Shown here: piece after piece, positions 25,482 to 34,407 of the stretch
Layout: each line of letters begins with the position of its first letter
Numbering within the stretch: position 1 is the first letter of the stretch
From: JBOHDX01 sp050700835
Lineage (GTDB): Bacteria > Actinomycetota > Actinomycetes > Propionibacteriales > Nocardioidaceae
Assembly: GCA_050700835.1 (NCBI GenBank)
Contig: JBOHDX010000004.1
Location: forward strand, 23,514-87,513
Direction: 5' to 3'
Length of the DNA: 64,000 nucleotides
The notes under the pieces: generated by a model
Database searches by the model: none
What the model saw: the letters and a program-made list of their open reading frames with translations, nothing else
Told to the model about the DNA's origin: nothing
Position numbers and translations under genes: made by a program

Positions 25482-26582
25482 ATGGCAGCAGACGACACGG
25501 CACTGGCCGAGCGACGGAGGGCCGCCCGCAACGGCGTCCGCCGTGGCTTGTCCGGTCACGCGCTCCAGACACCCCGAGAGGTCCTTGCGCGACTGGCCGC
25601 CGCCGATCCAGGTGAGTCCCTCGACCGGTACGGCCAGGACGGCGTCGTCGGCGACCTTGAGGCCGAGGTGGCAGAGCTGCTCGGCAAGCCGGCCGCCGTG
25701 TTCATGCCCAGCGGCATCATGGCGCAGCAGTGCGCGCTGCGAGTCTGGTCCGACCGCGTCGGCTCCCCACGGATCGCGCTGCACGGCCTGAGCCACCTGA
25801 TCGTGCACGAGCTCGACGCGCTGCCGTCGCTGCATCACCTGCAGCCGGAGCATCTGACGGACGAGCCGCGCCAGCCCACGCCTCGCGACCTGGCTGCCCT
25901 GCCCGGTCGGCTCGGGGCTGCGACGCTCGAGCTGCCGCTCCGGGACGCCGCTTACCGGCTGCCCACGTGGGACGAGCTCGTGGCGTTCGCTGAGGCATGC
26001 AGGACCCGCGGCGTACCCCTGCACCTGGACGGGGCCCGACTGTGGGAGAGCCAGCCGTACCTCGCGCACAGCCACGCCGAGATCGCCGCCCTCGCGGACA
26101 GTGTGTACGTCTCGTTCTACAAGGGGCTCGCAGGCATCGCGGGCGCGGCGCTGGCCGGTCCCGAGGACATGATCGCCGAGGCGCGCCGCTGGCAGCGTCG
26201 GCACGGTGGGAACCTGTTCTCGTTGCTGCCCTATGCGGTGCTCGCCCGCGAGGGTTTGCACACCCACCTGCCGCGGATGGGTGAGTATCACGACGCTGCC
26301 GCCGGGTTGGCCACGCAGTTGAGTGCCGCCGGCATGCGAGTGGTCCCGGATCCCCCGCACACCAACGCGTTCTGCGTGTACGTCGAGGGTGACGAGGCCG
26401 CGGTCAACGAGCGACTGTTGCAGCACGCCGAACAGGAGCGCGAAGCGGTGATGTCTTACCTGTCTGCGGCGGTCACGCCCGGGTGGCTGTGGGCTGAGTT
26501 CTCCGTCGGTGCGGCCACCATCGAGGCCGGGATCGACACGGTGGCCAAAACGATGGCAAGGCTGCTGCTCGCTGACGAGTGA
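25482..26582 (+). CDS. threonine aldolase-like PLP enzyme
   Basis: The 366-residue protein belongs to the beta-eliminating lyase/threonine aldolase group of fold-type I PLP enzymes: YGQDGVVGDLEAEVAELLGK near 48 (substrate and PLP entry), LHLDGARLWES near 183 (PLP Asp), and SFYKGLAGIAGAAL near 210 with the Schiff-base Lys near 213. It likely cleaves threonine or a related beta-hydroxy amino acid. The ATG at 25482 is 41 bp after the VWA stop. Confidence 0.85.
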   Translation: MAADDTALAERRRAARNGVRRGLSGHALQTPREVLARLAAADPGESLDRYGQDGVVGDLEAEVAELLGKPAAVFMPSGIMAQQCALRVWSDRVGSPRIALHGLSHLIVHELDALPSLHHLQPEHLTDEPRQPTPRDLAALPGRLGAATLELPLRDAAYRLPTWDELVAFAEACRTRGVPLHLDGARLWESQPYLAHSHAEIAALADSVYVSFYKGLAGIAGAALAGPEDMIAEARRWQRRHGGNLFSLLPYAVLAREGLHTHLPRMGEYHDAAAGLATQLSAAGMRVVPDPPHTNAFCVYVEGDEAAVNERLLQHAEQEREAVMSYLSAAVTPGWLWAEFSVGAATIEAGIDTVAKTMARLLLADE

Positions 26583-26662
26583 CCGGCTCGCGGCATAACG
26601 CCGGATCTTGCTCGCGAGGGGTGTTGGTTGGCGACCCGGTCGCGTGGTGGTGCACTGGTGGC

Positions 26663-27232
26663 ATGCGCGACCGACGGGTCATCGCGGCGATGCGGCGTCA
26701 ACCCCGTGCGGCGTTCCTGCCCTCGGACCTGGTGGGACTGGCCGAACAGGACCGGCCGATACCCATCGGCGGCGGACAGACCAACAGCCAACCGACCACC
26801 GTGGCGATGATGCTGAGCTGGCTCCAGGTACGCCAGGGCGACCGGGTGCTCGACGTCGGTGCCGGCTCCGGCTGGACGACCGCCCTCCTGGCGGAGCTCG
26901 TCGGTCCAACGGGTTCGGTCTGCGGGGTCGAGCTGGACCCGCAGCTGGCCGAGTGGGGCTCGGCGAACGTGGCCGCTCGCGGTGTGCCGTGGGCGGTCGT
27001 CCGGCGCTCCGAGCCCGGCCAGTTGGGTTGGCCGGACACACCGCCCTACGACCGCATCCTTGTGTCCGCAGGCACTCACGAAGTGCCGCATGAGCTGATC
27101 GACCAGCTCGCCTCCGGCGGCACCATGGTGATCCCGGTCTCCGGACAGATGTTCGTCGTCCGCAAGCAGACCGACGGCACCGTCGACCTGCAGCGCCACG
27201 GTTCCTTCCGGTTCGTGCCCCTGGTTCGCTGA
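26663..27232 (+). CDS. pcm: protein-L-isoaspartate O-methyltransferase
   Basis: Uses SAM to methylate isoaspartyl residues in damaged proteins, starting their repair. The 189-residue product shows IPIGGGQTNSQPTTVA near 32, the PCMT signature, and the SAM motif VLDVGAGSGWTTALL near 63. The ATG at 26663 fits the family's usual N-terminus. A GTG at 26579 overlapping the previous stop would add 28 residues without family similarity. Confidence 0.87.
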   Translation: MRDRRVIAAMRRQPRAAFLPSDLVGLAEQDRPIPIGGGQTNSQPTTVAMMLSWLQVRQGDRVLDVGAGSGWTTALLAELVGPTGSVCGVELDPQLAEWGSANVAARGVPWAVVRRSEPGQLGWPDTPPYDRILVSAGTHEVPHELIDQLASGGTMVIPVSGQMFVVRKQTDGTVDLQRHGSFRFVPLVR

Positions 27233-27275
27233 GCCTGGGCCATCCCGACTGGGTCAGCCGCGGGTCAGCCGCGGG

Positions 27276-28283
27276 TCAGCCGACCTCTATCAGCACCTTG
27301 CCGGTCGTCCCCGCCTCGACCGCCGCATGTGCCTGCGCAGCCTGCTCCAGTGCGAACACGTGCAGCGGCAGCCCGGCCTCGCGACCCACCGGCAACGCTC
27401 CGTCGGCTGCCGCCGCGGTGACTGCGCGCACGCCCGCCCGCTTGGCCTCGTCGGGCTCGGTGTACAGCAGCACGAACTGGAACCGCGTGTTCGGTGCCAT
27501 GTGCGCGCGTACCGGCACGATGAGCTCGTCTCCCTCTGTGCCCGCATAGATCGCGATCGCCGCGTCGGCCCCGACGACGGCCGTGTCGAGGGTCGCATTG
27601 GCGGCGGCCGCCACCTCGACGATCGCGTCCACCCCGCCGGGCACGATGCCTCGGATCTGGTCGGCCGCGTCGGGATCGCGGTAGCTCACCACATGATGGG
27701 CCCCGGCGGCTTCGGCGAGAGCAGCCTTGTCCGGCGTGCTCACCGTCGCGATCACCCGCGCACCCGCCCAACGAGCCAGCTGAATCGCGGCGTGCCCCAC
27801 CGCACCGGCACCGCCGGACACCAGCACGGCACGACCGGCGAGCGCCCCGGGCGCGAGCTCGGCCGGTGCCCACTCCGCCACGGTCAGACATCGGTGTGCC
27901 GTCCGCGCGGGGACGCCGAGACTGGCGCCCACCTCCAGCGGCACCCCGTCAGGGAGGCGTACCACCTGCTGCTGCGGCAGGACGACCTGCTCCTGCGCGG
28001 TCCCGTCCGGACGCTGGTACGCCGCGTCCCAGACCCACACCGGGTCACCGACAGCCACCCCCGTGACGCCGGGTCCGATCGCGTCGACGAGGCCGGACCC
28101 GTCCTGGTTCGGCACCTGCGGCGCGGGCGGCGTCGTCGCTTGGCGCGACTTCACGTCGGTCGGGTTGACCGCGGAGAACCGCACCCGCACGCGTACCTCC
28201 CCGCGCCCCGGTTCGGGCACGGGCCGCTCGGTCATGTGCAGCACGTCGGTGCCGCCGGACTCGGTGTAGACCATGGCCTTCAT
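27276..28283 (-). CDS. zinc-independent quinone reductase-like MDR enzyme
   Basis: The 335-residue protein is a medium-chain dehydrogenase of the quinone oxidoreductase type: GroES-like N-terminus (MKAMVYTESGG, VNPTDVKSRQ), NADP Rossmann motif VSGGAGAVGHAAIQLAR near 155, and a C-terminal HVFALEQAAQAHAAVEAG. The zinc-binding Cys/His set of alcohol dehydrogenases is absent. It probably reduces quinones or enones with NADPH. Confidence 0.87.
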   Translation of the reverse strand: MKAMVYTESGGTDVLHMTERPVPEPGRGEVRVRVRFSAVNPTDVKSRQATTPPAPQVPNQDGSGLVDAIGPGVTGVAVGDPVWVWDAAYQRPDGTAQEQVVLPQQQVVRLPDGVPLEVGASLGVPARTAHRCLTVAEWAPAELAPGALAGRAVLVSGGAGAVGHAAIQLARWAGARVIATVSTPDKAALAEAAGAHHVVSYRDPDAADQIRGIVPGGVDAIVEVAAAANATLDTAVVGADAAIAIYAGTEGDELIVPVRAHMAPNTRFQFVLLYTEPDEAKRAGVRAVTAAAADGALPVGREAGLPLHVFALEQAAQAHAAVEAGTTGKVLIEVG

Positions 28284-28385
28284 GCCTGTGCCAATGCGCT
28301 GCCGCGCACCGGTGTTCCCGAAGGGGCAATGGGCGTAGCGTCATCGACCTGACGAGGGACGGGGTCTGGCGACGCGGAGGTCACG

Positions 28386-29750
28386 ATGGCACTGCAGCAC
28401 AAGTTCCTGCTCAGCGAGTCCGAGATGCCGACGCGCTGGTACAACCTGATCCCAGACCTGCCGTCCCCGCCACCGCCGCCTCTGCACCCGGGCACTCTGC
28501 AGCCGGTCGGCCCCGATGACCTCGCGCCGTTGTTCCCGATGGACCTGATCGCCCAGGAGGTGACCACGGACTCGTACGTCGACATCCCCGACGAGGTGCT
28601 CGACGTCTATCGGCTGTGGCGGCCGTCGCCGTTGTACCGGGCGCACCGCCTGGAGACGGCGCTCGGAACGCCGGCGCACATCTACTACAAGTACGAAGGC
28701 GTCTCGCCGGCCGGGTCGCACAAGCCGAACACGGCCGTACCGCAGGCGTTCTACAACGCCCGCAGCGGGGTCACGAAGGTCACCACGGAGACCGGCGCCG
28801 GCCAATGGGGAACCGCGCTCGCCTTCGCCTGTGCACAGTTCGGCCTCGACTGCGAGGTGTGGCAGGTGGGCGCGTCGTTCGACGGCAAACCGTACCGTCG
28901 CTCGGTGATGGAGACGTTCGGCGCTTCCGTGCATCGCAGCCCGTCCGACCTCACCGAGTCGGGTCGCAAGATCCTCGCCGACGACGCGCACCACCCGGGC
29001 AGCCTGGGCATTGCGATCAGTGAGGCGGTCGAGAGCGCTGCCCAGGACGAGCACGCGCACTATGCACTGGGCAGTGTGTTGAACCACGTGCTCCTGCATC
29101 AGACGATCATCGGTGAGGAGGCGCTGCTGCAGTTCGAGCAGGCCGGAGAGACGCCTGACCTGATCGTCGGCTGCACGGGCGGCGGGTCGAACTTCGCCGG
29201 GCTGTCGTTCCCGTTCCTGCGCGAGAAGCTCGCCGGACGCATCTCACCGGTGATCCGTGCCGTGGAGCCGTCGTCCTGCCCCTCGCTCACCCGCGGCAAG
29301 TACGCCTACGACTTCGGCGACACGGCCGGCTTCACGCCGTTGCTGAAGATGCACACCCTCGGCCACGACTTCATCCCCGACCCGATCCACGCCGGAGGTC
29401 TGCGCTATCACGGGATGAGCCCGTTGATCTCGCACGTCTACGAGCTGGGGCTGATGGAGGCGATCGCGATCCCCCAGCTGGAGTGCTTCAGTGCCGCGAT
29501 CACGTTCGCTCGGAGCGAGGGCATCGTGCCGGCGCCCGAGCCGACGCACGCACTCGCCGCATGCATCCGCGAAGCGGTCGCCTGCAAGGAGTCGGGTGAG
29601 GAGAAGGTGATCCTCACGGCACTGTGCGGTCACGGTCATTTCGACATGGCGGCGTACGACGCGTACCTCGGCGGCACCATGGTCGACGAAGAGCTGACCG
29701 ACGAGCGCTTCGCCGAGCCGTTGACGCGGCTTCCCCAGGTCGACCTGTAG
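28386..29750 (+). CDS. trpB: TrpB2-type tryptophan synthase beta chain
   Basis: The 454-residue protein is the longer, stand-alone TrpB2 type: an extended N-terminus (RWYNLIPDLPSPPPPP), PLP Lys in SPAGSHKPNTAVPQ near 115, ETGAGQWGTALA near 137, and phosphate-binding CTGGGSNFAGL near 262. No trpA or other trp gene is adjacent, which is usual for TrpB2. It may make tryptophan from free indole and serine, or a related amino acid. GGAGG precedes the ATG. It ends facing the GH65 gene with a 22-bp tandem repeat between. Confidence 0.92.
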   Translation: MALQHKFLLSESEMPTRWYNLIPDLPSPPPPPLHPGTLQPVGPDDLAPLFPMDLIAQEVTTDSYVDIPDEVLDVYRLWRPSPLYRAHRLETALGTPAHIYYKYEGVSPAGSHKPNTAVPQAFYNARSGVTKVTTETGAGQWGTALAFACAQFGLDCEVWQVGASFDGKPYRRSVMETFGASVHRSPSDLTESGRKILADDAHHPGSLGIAISEAVESAAQDEHAHYALGSVLNHVLLHQTIIGEEALLQFEQAGETPDLIVGCTGGGSNFAGLSFPFLREKLAGRISPVIRAVEPSSCPSLTRGKYAYDFGDTAGFTPLLKMHTLGHDFIPDPIHAGGLRYHGMSPLISHVYELGLMEAIAIPQLECFSAAITFARSEGIVPAPEPTHALAACIREAVACKESGEEKVILTALCGHGHFDMAAYDAYLGGTMVDEELTDERFAEPLTRLPQVDL

Positions 29751-29780
29751 CCGAGGCGACCCGGCTCGGCAATGCAGGGT

Positions 29781-29846
29781 CGAAACCCGCGGATCGGCGG
29801 GCCGAAATCCACGGATCGGCGGGCCGAAACCCGCGGATCAGCGGGC
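29781..29846. repeat. three 22-bp tandem repeats (family D, copy 1)
   Basis: Units at 29781-29802, 29803-29824 and 29825-29846 begin CGAAACCCGCGGATCGGC; unit two differs at two positions and unit three at one. Each unit contains CCCGCGGATC followed by GGCGGGCC. The array lies between convergent trpB and GH65, and the GH65 stop codon (29838) falls inside the third unit. The same 22-mer, inverted and rotated, forms the array at 58867-58932. Confidence 0.9.
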
Positions 29847-32531
29847 CAAGAGGGTGAGCTCCTGCAGCTTCGGCGCGGCGTGGTGGGTGGCCGAGTGGAC
29901 CCGGAGCCGGACGTACCGCGCGCCCGTGGCTGGGAACGTGAGCACGTCGCGCAGGCCGGACTTGCGGCCCCGGACCCTCGCGACGGTACGCCAGGAGTGT
30001 CCGTCGGCGGAGACTTGGACGTCGTAGGAGATCGCTCGCAGGGTCAGCACCGGCTTGGGGGGTGGCGGCACGTTCGGCGCGGGTGCGGGCGGCCACTGGC
30101 GCCCCCAGCTCACCACCGCCCGGCCGATCGTGTCGCGCCGGCCCAGCGACACGGTCAGTGTCGCGGGCACCCTGGTCGGCTGCCAGAACGTCGCCGGGCT
30201 GCCGTCGACCGCGGCCAGCGCCGGACCGAGGGAGGTGGCACTGCTCGCCGAGGCGGTACGGCAGCGAGCAACGTCCGCGGTCGGTGTCCTGTCGGGGCGG
30301 CGAGTCGGCACGACCAGAGCGGCCCCGGTTCGTACCCGGTGCACCTTGCCACGCACGCTGACCGGAAGGGGCGGACCGCTCTGGAGAGTGACCCGGGTCG
30401 TGCGGGGGCCTACATCGACGGTGAACGACCGCCCGCGCCACCGCAGCGAGTGCAACGTGACGCCACCGAGCCGGCCGGTCAGGCTGGGATCGAGTTGGAC
30501 CGTGTGCGGGTTCCACCGCAGTCCGGTGTAGCCGTACAGGAACTCCTGCAGGAAGCCGCCGATACCGGTCGAGAACGTGAACGCGCCACCGGTGCTCGTC
30601 TCGGAGAACTGGTCGAACACGTCACGGATGAACGGGTCGATGCTGCGGACGGTGTAGGCGTACGACGCGCAGCCCGGCGAGCCGAGGGCAGCAGTGTCGA
30701 TGGAGCTGATCGCGTCGGACATCGACGGGCCGAGCGGGTCCGTACGCTGCACGTAGTAGTTGAGGTCCCGCTGTGCCACGGAGGCGGCCATGGGTCGGCG
30801 CCACGGGTACTGCAGCATCGTCACGTCTGCCTGTTTCACCAGTTGGCCCTGGTATCCCGCGAACTCGGGATGGATGCCGAGCTTCGAGTCGTAGCGCAGG
30901 ACCAGGTGGTTCGCGATCCGGTCCCAGGCGGCGTGCGGACCCTTGCCCAGGATCCGGGCCGCACTGGCCGCATGGCGCAACGTGGTCGCCGCCGCGACGT
31001 TGGTGTAGGCCTCATCGGTCACGTCCGGGTTCTCCTCGTCCGGGCCCGTGACGTGCCGCAGGTGCTCGCTGCCGTGCGCACCGCGCACCACCCGGCTGGC
31101 CCAGAACCTGGCCGCCCCGGACAGCACCGGCCAGCCGCGGGTAAGCAGCCAGTGCCGGTCACGGGTGACGAGGTAGTACTGCCACTGCGCGAGCGCGATA
31201 TCGGAGGTGATGTGCTGCTCGTAGAGGCCTTCGCTGTTGACCGACACCGGCGGCGGGATCTGTTCGGTGCCGTCCAGCGCGCTCTCCCACGGGAAGCGGG
31301 CACCCCGCCACCCGGTGGCCCGTGCGTGCGCCCTGGCCTCGGCCAGCCGCTGGAACCGATAGGCGTTCATGCCGGCGGCGAGATCAGGGTGCTGGGCGAG
31401 CAGCGACGGGTACATCCACGTCTCCGCGTCCCAGAAGATGTGCCCGTCGTACCCGTTGGACGACAACCCGGCCGGCGAGATGCTCCAGTCGACGCCGTCG
31501 CGGGTGCTGGACCACAGGTAGAACTGGCTGGCGTTGACCTCCGTCGCCAGCGGCTGGTTGCCATGCACGTCGATCCGGCCCCGCCACAGGCGCGACCACG
31601 CGGCGGTGTTCTGCGCCAGCAGCCGCCGGTAGCCGGTGGCCGCGGCGTCCCTCGACCGCGCCCGGGCGTACGCGACCGGCCGGCCGGTGACCTGGGACGT
31701 GACCACGCCGACGTACTTGGTGACGGTGTAGGTGTGCCCCCGCTGCAGGGCGAGATCGACGCGCTGACCCACGCTCTGAGCACCGGCACCGGAGACCGGC
31801 CGAGCGGTGCCGGCGGCGCTGTTCGGGCTGAGCCGCAGGCGGCTCGCGAGTGCGGCAACCAGACGAGTTCCCTGTGTGCGCACGCTCTCCCAGTCCGCAC
31901 GTGCGCCCGGGTCGTGTCCGTCGGCGACCGGCGTCGTCAGCGTGGCCGGCGTCCCGTCGATCAGGTCGGTGACCTGGGCCGGTCCGCTCCAGTGCGGAGT
32001 CAGCCGCAGCCGCACGGCCGCGACGTACGGCTGGGCGCGGTCGGTGAAGACGTCGTAGCGGAGGTCGGTGACGTGACCGTCGGGTGCCCGCCACCGTGCG
32101 GTCGTCGTGATCACCCCGGTGTGCAGGTCGAGTTGCTGCCTCCACTGGCTGACCGTGCCGTCGGCGAACGAGAACGTGTGCCCGCCCTCGGTGAACCGCA
32201 ACGTCGACCAGGTGGGTACGTTGGCCCGCTGCTGCACCTGTTGCGTGCCCGGTGGCCGGGCGTAGAAGCCGGCCACCTCCGACTGCGTGGGCACCGTCCC
32301 CCCGACATAGCCCTGGCCCTGCGCCGGGACCCGGACCGCGAGATAGCCGTTGCCGGTGAAGGTCGGGGCGTAGCGCGGACCGCGATGGGTCGCGGTCAAC
32401 AGGTAGCCGCCGACCCGGTCGGGGCTGGAGACCGTCACCAATGCGGGTGTGTACGGCTCGGATGCCGCCCTCGACGGCCCGACGAGCGCCACGATCATCA
32501 ACCCTGCAAGGACGACGGACAGCCGGCGCAT
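29838..32531 (-). CDS. secreted GH65 glycosidase with CBM32/F5-8C domain
   Basis: Large exported enzyme, 897 residues. The signal peptide occupies residues 1-23. A beta-sandwich N-terminal domain is followed by the (alpha/alpha)6 catalytic barrel with HIFWDAETWMYPSLLAQHPD near 366 and the general-acid Glu in TGPDEENPDVTDEAYTN near 497. A discoidin-like C-terminal domain begins near 755 (SPATFWQPT, SADGHSWRTVA, ARYVRLRVHS). The order resembles acid trehalases. Cytosolic GH65 enzymes are phosphorylases, but export points to a hydrolase acting on trehalose or another alpha-glucoside. The ATG at 32531 follows GGGAGG. Confidence 0.9.
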   Translation of the reverse strand: MRRLSVVLAGLMIVALVGPSRAASEPYTPALVTVSSPDRVGGYLLTATHRGPRYAPTFTGNGYLAVRVPAQGQGYVGGTVPTQSEVAGFYARPPGTQQVQQRANVPTWSTLRFTEGGHTFSFADGTVSQWRQQLDLHTGVITTTARWRAPDGHVTDLRYDVFTDRAQPYVAAVRLRLTPHWSGPAQVTDLIDGTPATLTTPVADGHDPGARADWESVRTQGTRLVAALASRLRLSPNSAAGTARPVSGAGAQSVGQRVDLALQRGHTYTVTKYVGVVTSQVTGRPVAYARARSRDAAATGYRRLLAQNTAAWSRLWRGRIDVHGNQPLATEVNASQFYLWSSTRDGVDWSISPAGLSSNGYDGHIFWDAETWMYPSLLAQHPDLAAGMNAYRFQRLAEARAHARATGWRGARFPWESALDGTEQIPPPVSVNSEGLYEQHITSDIALAQWQYYLVTRDRHWLLTRGWPVLSGAARFWASRVVRGAHGSEHLRHVTGPDEENPDVTDEAYTNVAAATTLRHAASAARILGKGPHAAWDRIANHLVLRYDSKLGIHPEFAGYQGQLVKQADVTMLQYPWRRPMAASVAQRDLNYYVQRTDPLGPSMSDAISSIDTAALGSPGCASYAYTVRSIDPFIRDVFDQFSETSTGGAFTFSTGIGGFLQEFLYGYTGLRWNPHTVQLDPSLTGRLGGVTLHSLRWRGRSFTVDVGPRTTRVTLQSGPPLPVSVRGKVHRVRTGAALVVPTRRPDRTPTADVARCRTASASSATSLGPALAAVDGSPATFWQPTRVPATLTVSLGRRDTIGRAVVSWGRQWPPAPAPNVPPPPKPVLTLRAISYDVQVSADGHSWRTVARVRGRKSGLRDVLTFPATGARYVRLRVHSATHHAAPKLQELTLLAR

Positions 32532-33060
32532 GGGGACCTCCCGACCTTGATGGCGACTCGAGTGGACGCTCACCGATCATGTGCCCGCACACCAGAGGCC
32601 GCAACCCGGACTCCCAACGCCGGCGTCGACTCGTTCTGAACCAACCTCCCGGCGGGCTCGTTCTCCTCACCAGTGGCTTGCTCGATCCACACACGTCCCG
32701 CCGGCACAACACGCATGCACGACAGGAGTCCTCCCATGTACGACCCGTTGCTGAAGGCAATTGCCGACCACGCCTCAGAGAGCTGAAAGACAACGCCGAC
32801 GGGCGTCAACGCATCGCCGGGCTCCAACCGTCCCGGGACCATGCCTCCGTGGCAGCGTGTCGCGAGCGGTGGCCAGCCTGATCCGGACCGTAAAGGCACG
32901 ACGCCCGCCGGGACGGCGCCCACGACCGAGCCAGGCGGCGGGTTCGGTGGCGACCGCCCACGCACGGGATGTCTCTGCTGCACACGCGGGGCTGTTGCCG
33001 AGGCAGCGATCCGCACCGTGGTCGAGGAGAGCCGCGTTCCACTGATGGCAGACTGCCCCT
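32532..33060. other. 529-bp region without a recognisable gene
   Basis: This is the divergent space between the GH65 gene and the O-methyltransferase gene. No protein family, RNA structure or repeat is recognisable. The only feature with a plausible ribosome site is the very short reading frame at 32736. Promoters for both flanking genes must lie here, but I cannot place them. Confidence 0.6.
32736..32786 (+). CDS. possible 16-codon leader or remnant reading frame
   Basis: An ATG preceded by AGGAGTCCTCCC opens a 16-codon frame (MYDPLLKAIADHASES) ending in TGA. The good ribosome site is the only reason to list it. It could be a small peptide, or the start of a gene lost to mutation; the sequence after the stop is not coding-like in any frame. 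Confidence 0.3.
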   Translation: MYDPLLKAIADHASES

Positions 33061-33732
33061 GTGAGTGGCGACCGATGGACTGAAGTCGACACGTACATCT
33101 GCGACCTGCTGGTCCCGGCGGACCCGGCGCTGGAGGCCACTCTGACGGCGAGTGAGGCAGCCGGGCTGCCTCCGATCGCGGTGGCGCCGAACCAAGGCAA
33201 GCTCCTGCACCTGTTGGCCCGCATCCACGGTGCCCGCGCCATCCTCGAGATCGGGACCCTCGGTGGCTACAGCACGATCTGGCTCGCGAGGGCGCTGCCT
33301 CCCGGCGGACACCTCACCACGCTCGAGTTGGACCCTCTGCACGCCGAGGTGGCGCGCGCCAACCTCGAACAAGCCGGCATCGCCGACCTTGTCACCGTCC
33401 GCGTCGGTCGTGCCGCGGACACGTTGGCGGAGCTGGCGGCTGAAGGTGCCGGACCGTACGACCTCGTGTTCATCGACGCGGACAAGCCGAGCAACCCCGA
33501 GTACTTCGAGTGGGCGCTGCGGATGACTCGGGTCGGGAGCGTGATCATCGTCGACAACGTGGTTCGCGGCGGTGCGGTGGTCGACGCAACGAGCCAGGAG
33601 CCGGCCATCCTCGGGACTCGTCGGCTCAACGAGATGATGGCCGCGGAGCCACGGGTGAGTGCTACCGAGGTGCAGACCGTGGGGAGCAAGGGGTACGACG
33701 GCTTCGCCTTGGCGCTGGTGCTGCCGGAGTAA
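33061..33732 (+). CDS. class I SAM-dependent O-methyltransferase
   Basis: The 223-residue protein matches the cation-dependent catechol/caffeoyl-CoA O-methyltransferase family: AILEIGTLGGYSTIWLARAL near 60 (SAM motif I), LELDPLHAEVARANLEQAG near 89, DLVFIDADKPSNPEYFEWAL near 136 (metal Asp) and VDNVVRGGAV near 162. It probably methylates a catechol-like hydroxyl; the substrate is unknown. The start is GTG. It converges on ssrA with a hairpin terminator between. Confidence 0.9.
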   Translation: MSGDRWTEVDTYICDLLVPADPALEATLTASEAAGLPPIAVAPNQGKLLHLLARIHGARAILEIGTLGGYSTIWLARALPPGGHLTTLELDPLHAEVARANLEQAGIADLVTVRVGRAADTLAELAAEGAGPYDLVFIDADKPSNPEYFEWALRMTRVGSVIIVDNVVRGGAVVDATSQEPAILGTRRLNEMMAAEPRVSATEVQTVGSKGYDGFALALVLPE

Positions 33733-33798
33733 CTCGTCGCCTGACTGCTCGGCCGGTTGCTTCGATCGGTTGCTTCGACCAGCTGCGCCAGGCATGGC

Positions 33799-33836
33799 GA
33801 AGGCCCCGCCCCGCATTGGCGCGGCAACGGGCCTTC
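33799..33836. terminator. bidirectional hairpin terminator between omt and ssrA
   Basis: GAAGGCCC (33799-33806) pairs exactly with GGGCCTTC (33829-33836), and the loop can form a further GC-rich stem. It lies after both the O-methyltransferase stop on the plus strand and the tmRNA 3' end on the minus strand. Confidence 0.7.
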
Positions 33837-33851
33837 GGAGTGGAGCTGGCG

Positions 33852-34220
33852 TGGAGCTGGCGGGAATCGAACCCGCGTCCTCTGACGCAGACTCAGGTCT
33901 TCTCCGGGTGCAGTCTGCTTATCGCTTTTCTCGGCCCCGGTGCTAGCGCAGACACGTCACCGACGGGCTCAGTCGCTGTAGATGTCCCACTCACACCCCG
34001 CGACCGGGTGAGAGGAGCAAGCCTCCTAGATGAGGCCGGTTACTGGAACGGAGGCGCTCCCAGACCGACCCTTCGCGGTACTCGCCTCAGGCGGCGAGGG
34101 CGAAGTCAGTGCGCTTTGCGTTGGCACTTTTGGTTTCCAAGGATCGTTTACGAGATGACCCTGGATCCTCGACCCGCTTCTCCTGAATCGAAACGACCAA
34201 AGTCGAAACCGATCAGCCCC
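33852..34220 (-). ncRNA. ssrA: transfer-messenger RNA (tmRNA)
   Basis: Rescues stalled ribosomes and tags their products for degradation. On the minus strand it starts GGGGCUGAUCGGUUUCGAC at 34220, the canonical tmRNA 5' end, and ends with a T-arm (GGGUUCGAUUCCCG) and acceptor CAGCUCC-A at 33852. The acceptor pairs GGGGCUG with CAGCUCC, with one G-U; CCA is not encoded. The tag frame is at 34125-34087 and reads ANAKRTDFALAA then stop, with the typical ALAA degron end. smpB lies 2.5 kb upstream on the same strand, separated by two genes. Confidence 0.96.
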
Positions 34221-34407
34221 TCTTGAGTTGTCAACGCCGGTGGGCGGTGTCCCGCACCGCACTCCGGCATCGCCCAGCGTACCCGGTCCAACGACCTCGG
34301 CGCAGCCGTCATTCCGTCGAGGGGCACGAGTGGCGGTAGAGCGCTTGTCATCCACGGGTCCGAACAGATGTTCCCATAAGGCTCGAGCGGCTCTTACTGT
34401 CCCGGGT

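Noticed and set aside
29772..32639. Open frame of about 950 codons on the plus strand across the GH65 gene
   Set aside because: It is a GC-driven shadow; the minus-strand frame has a signal peptide, GH65 motifs and a ribosome site.
33852..33930. Separate tRNA gene at the tRNA-like sequence
   Set aside because: It is the 3' end of the tmRNA: the matching 5' end, acceptor pairing and tag frame are present upstream on the same strand.
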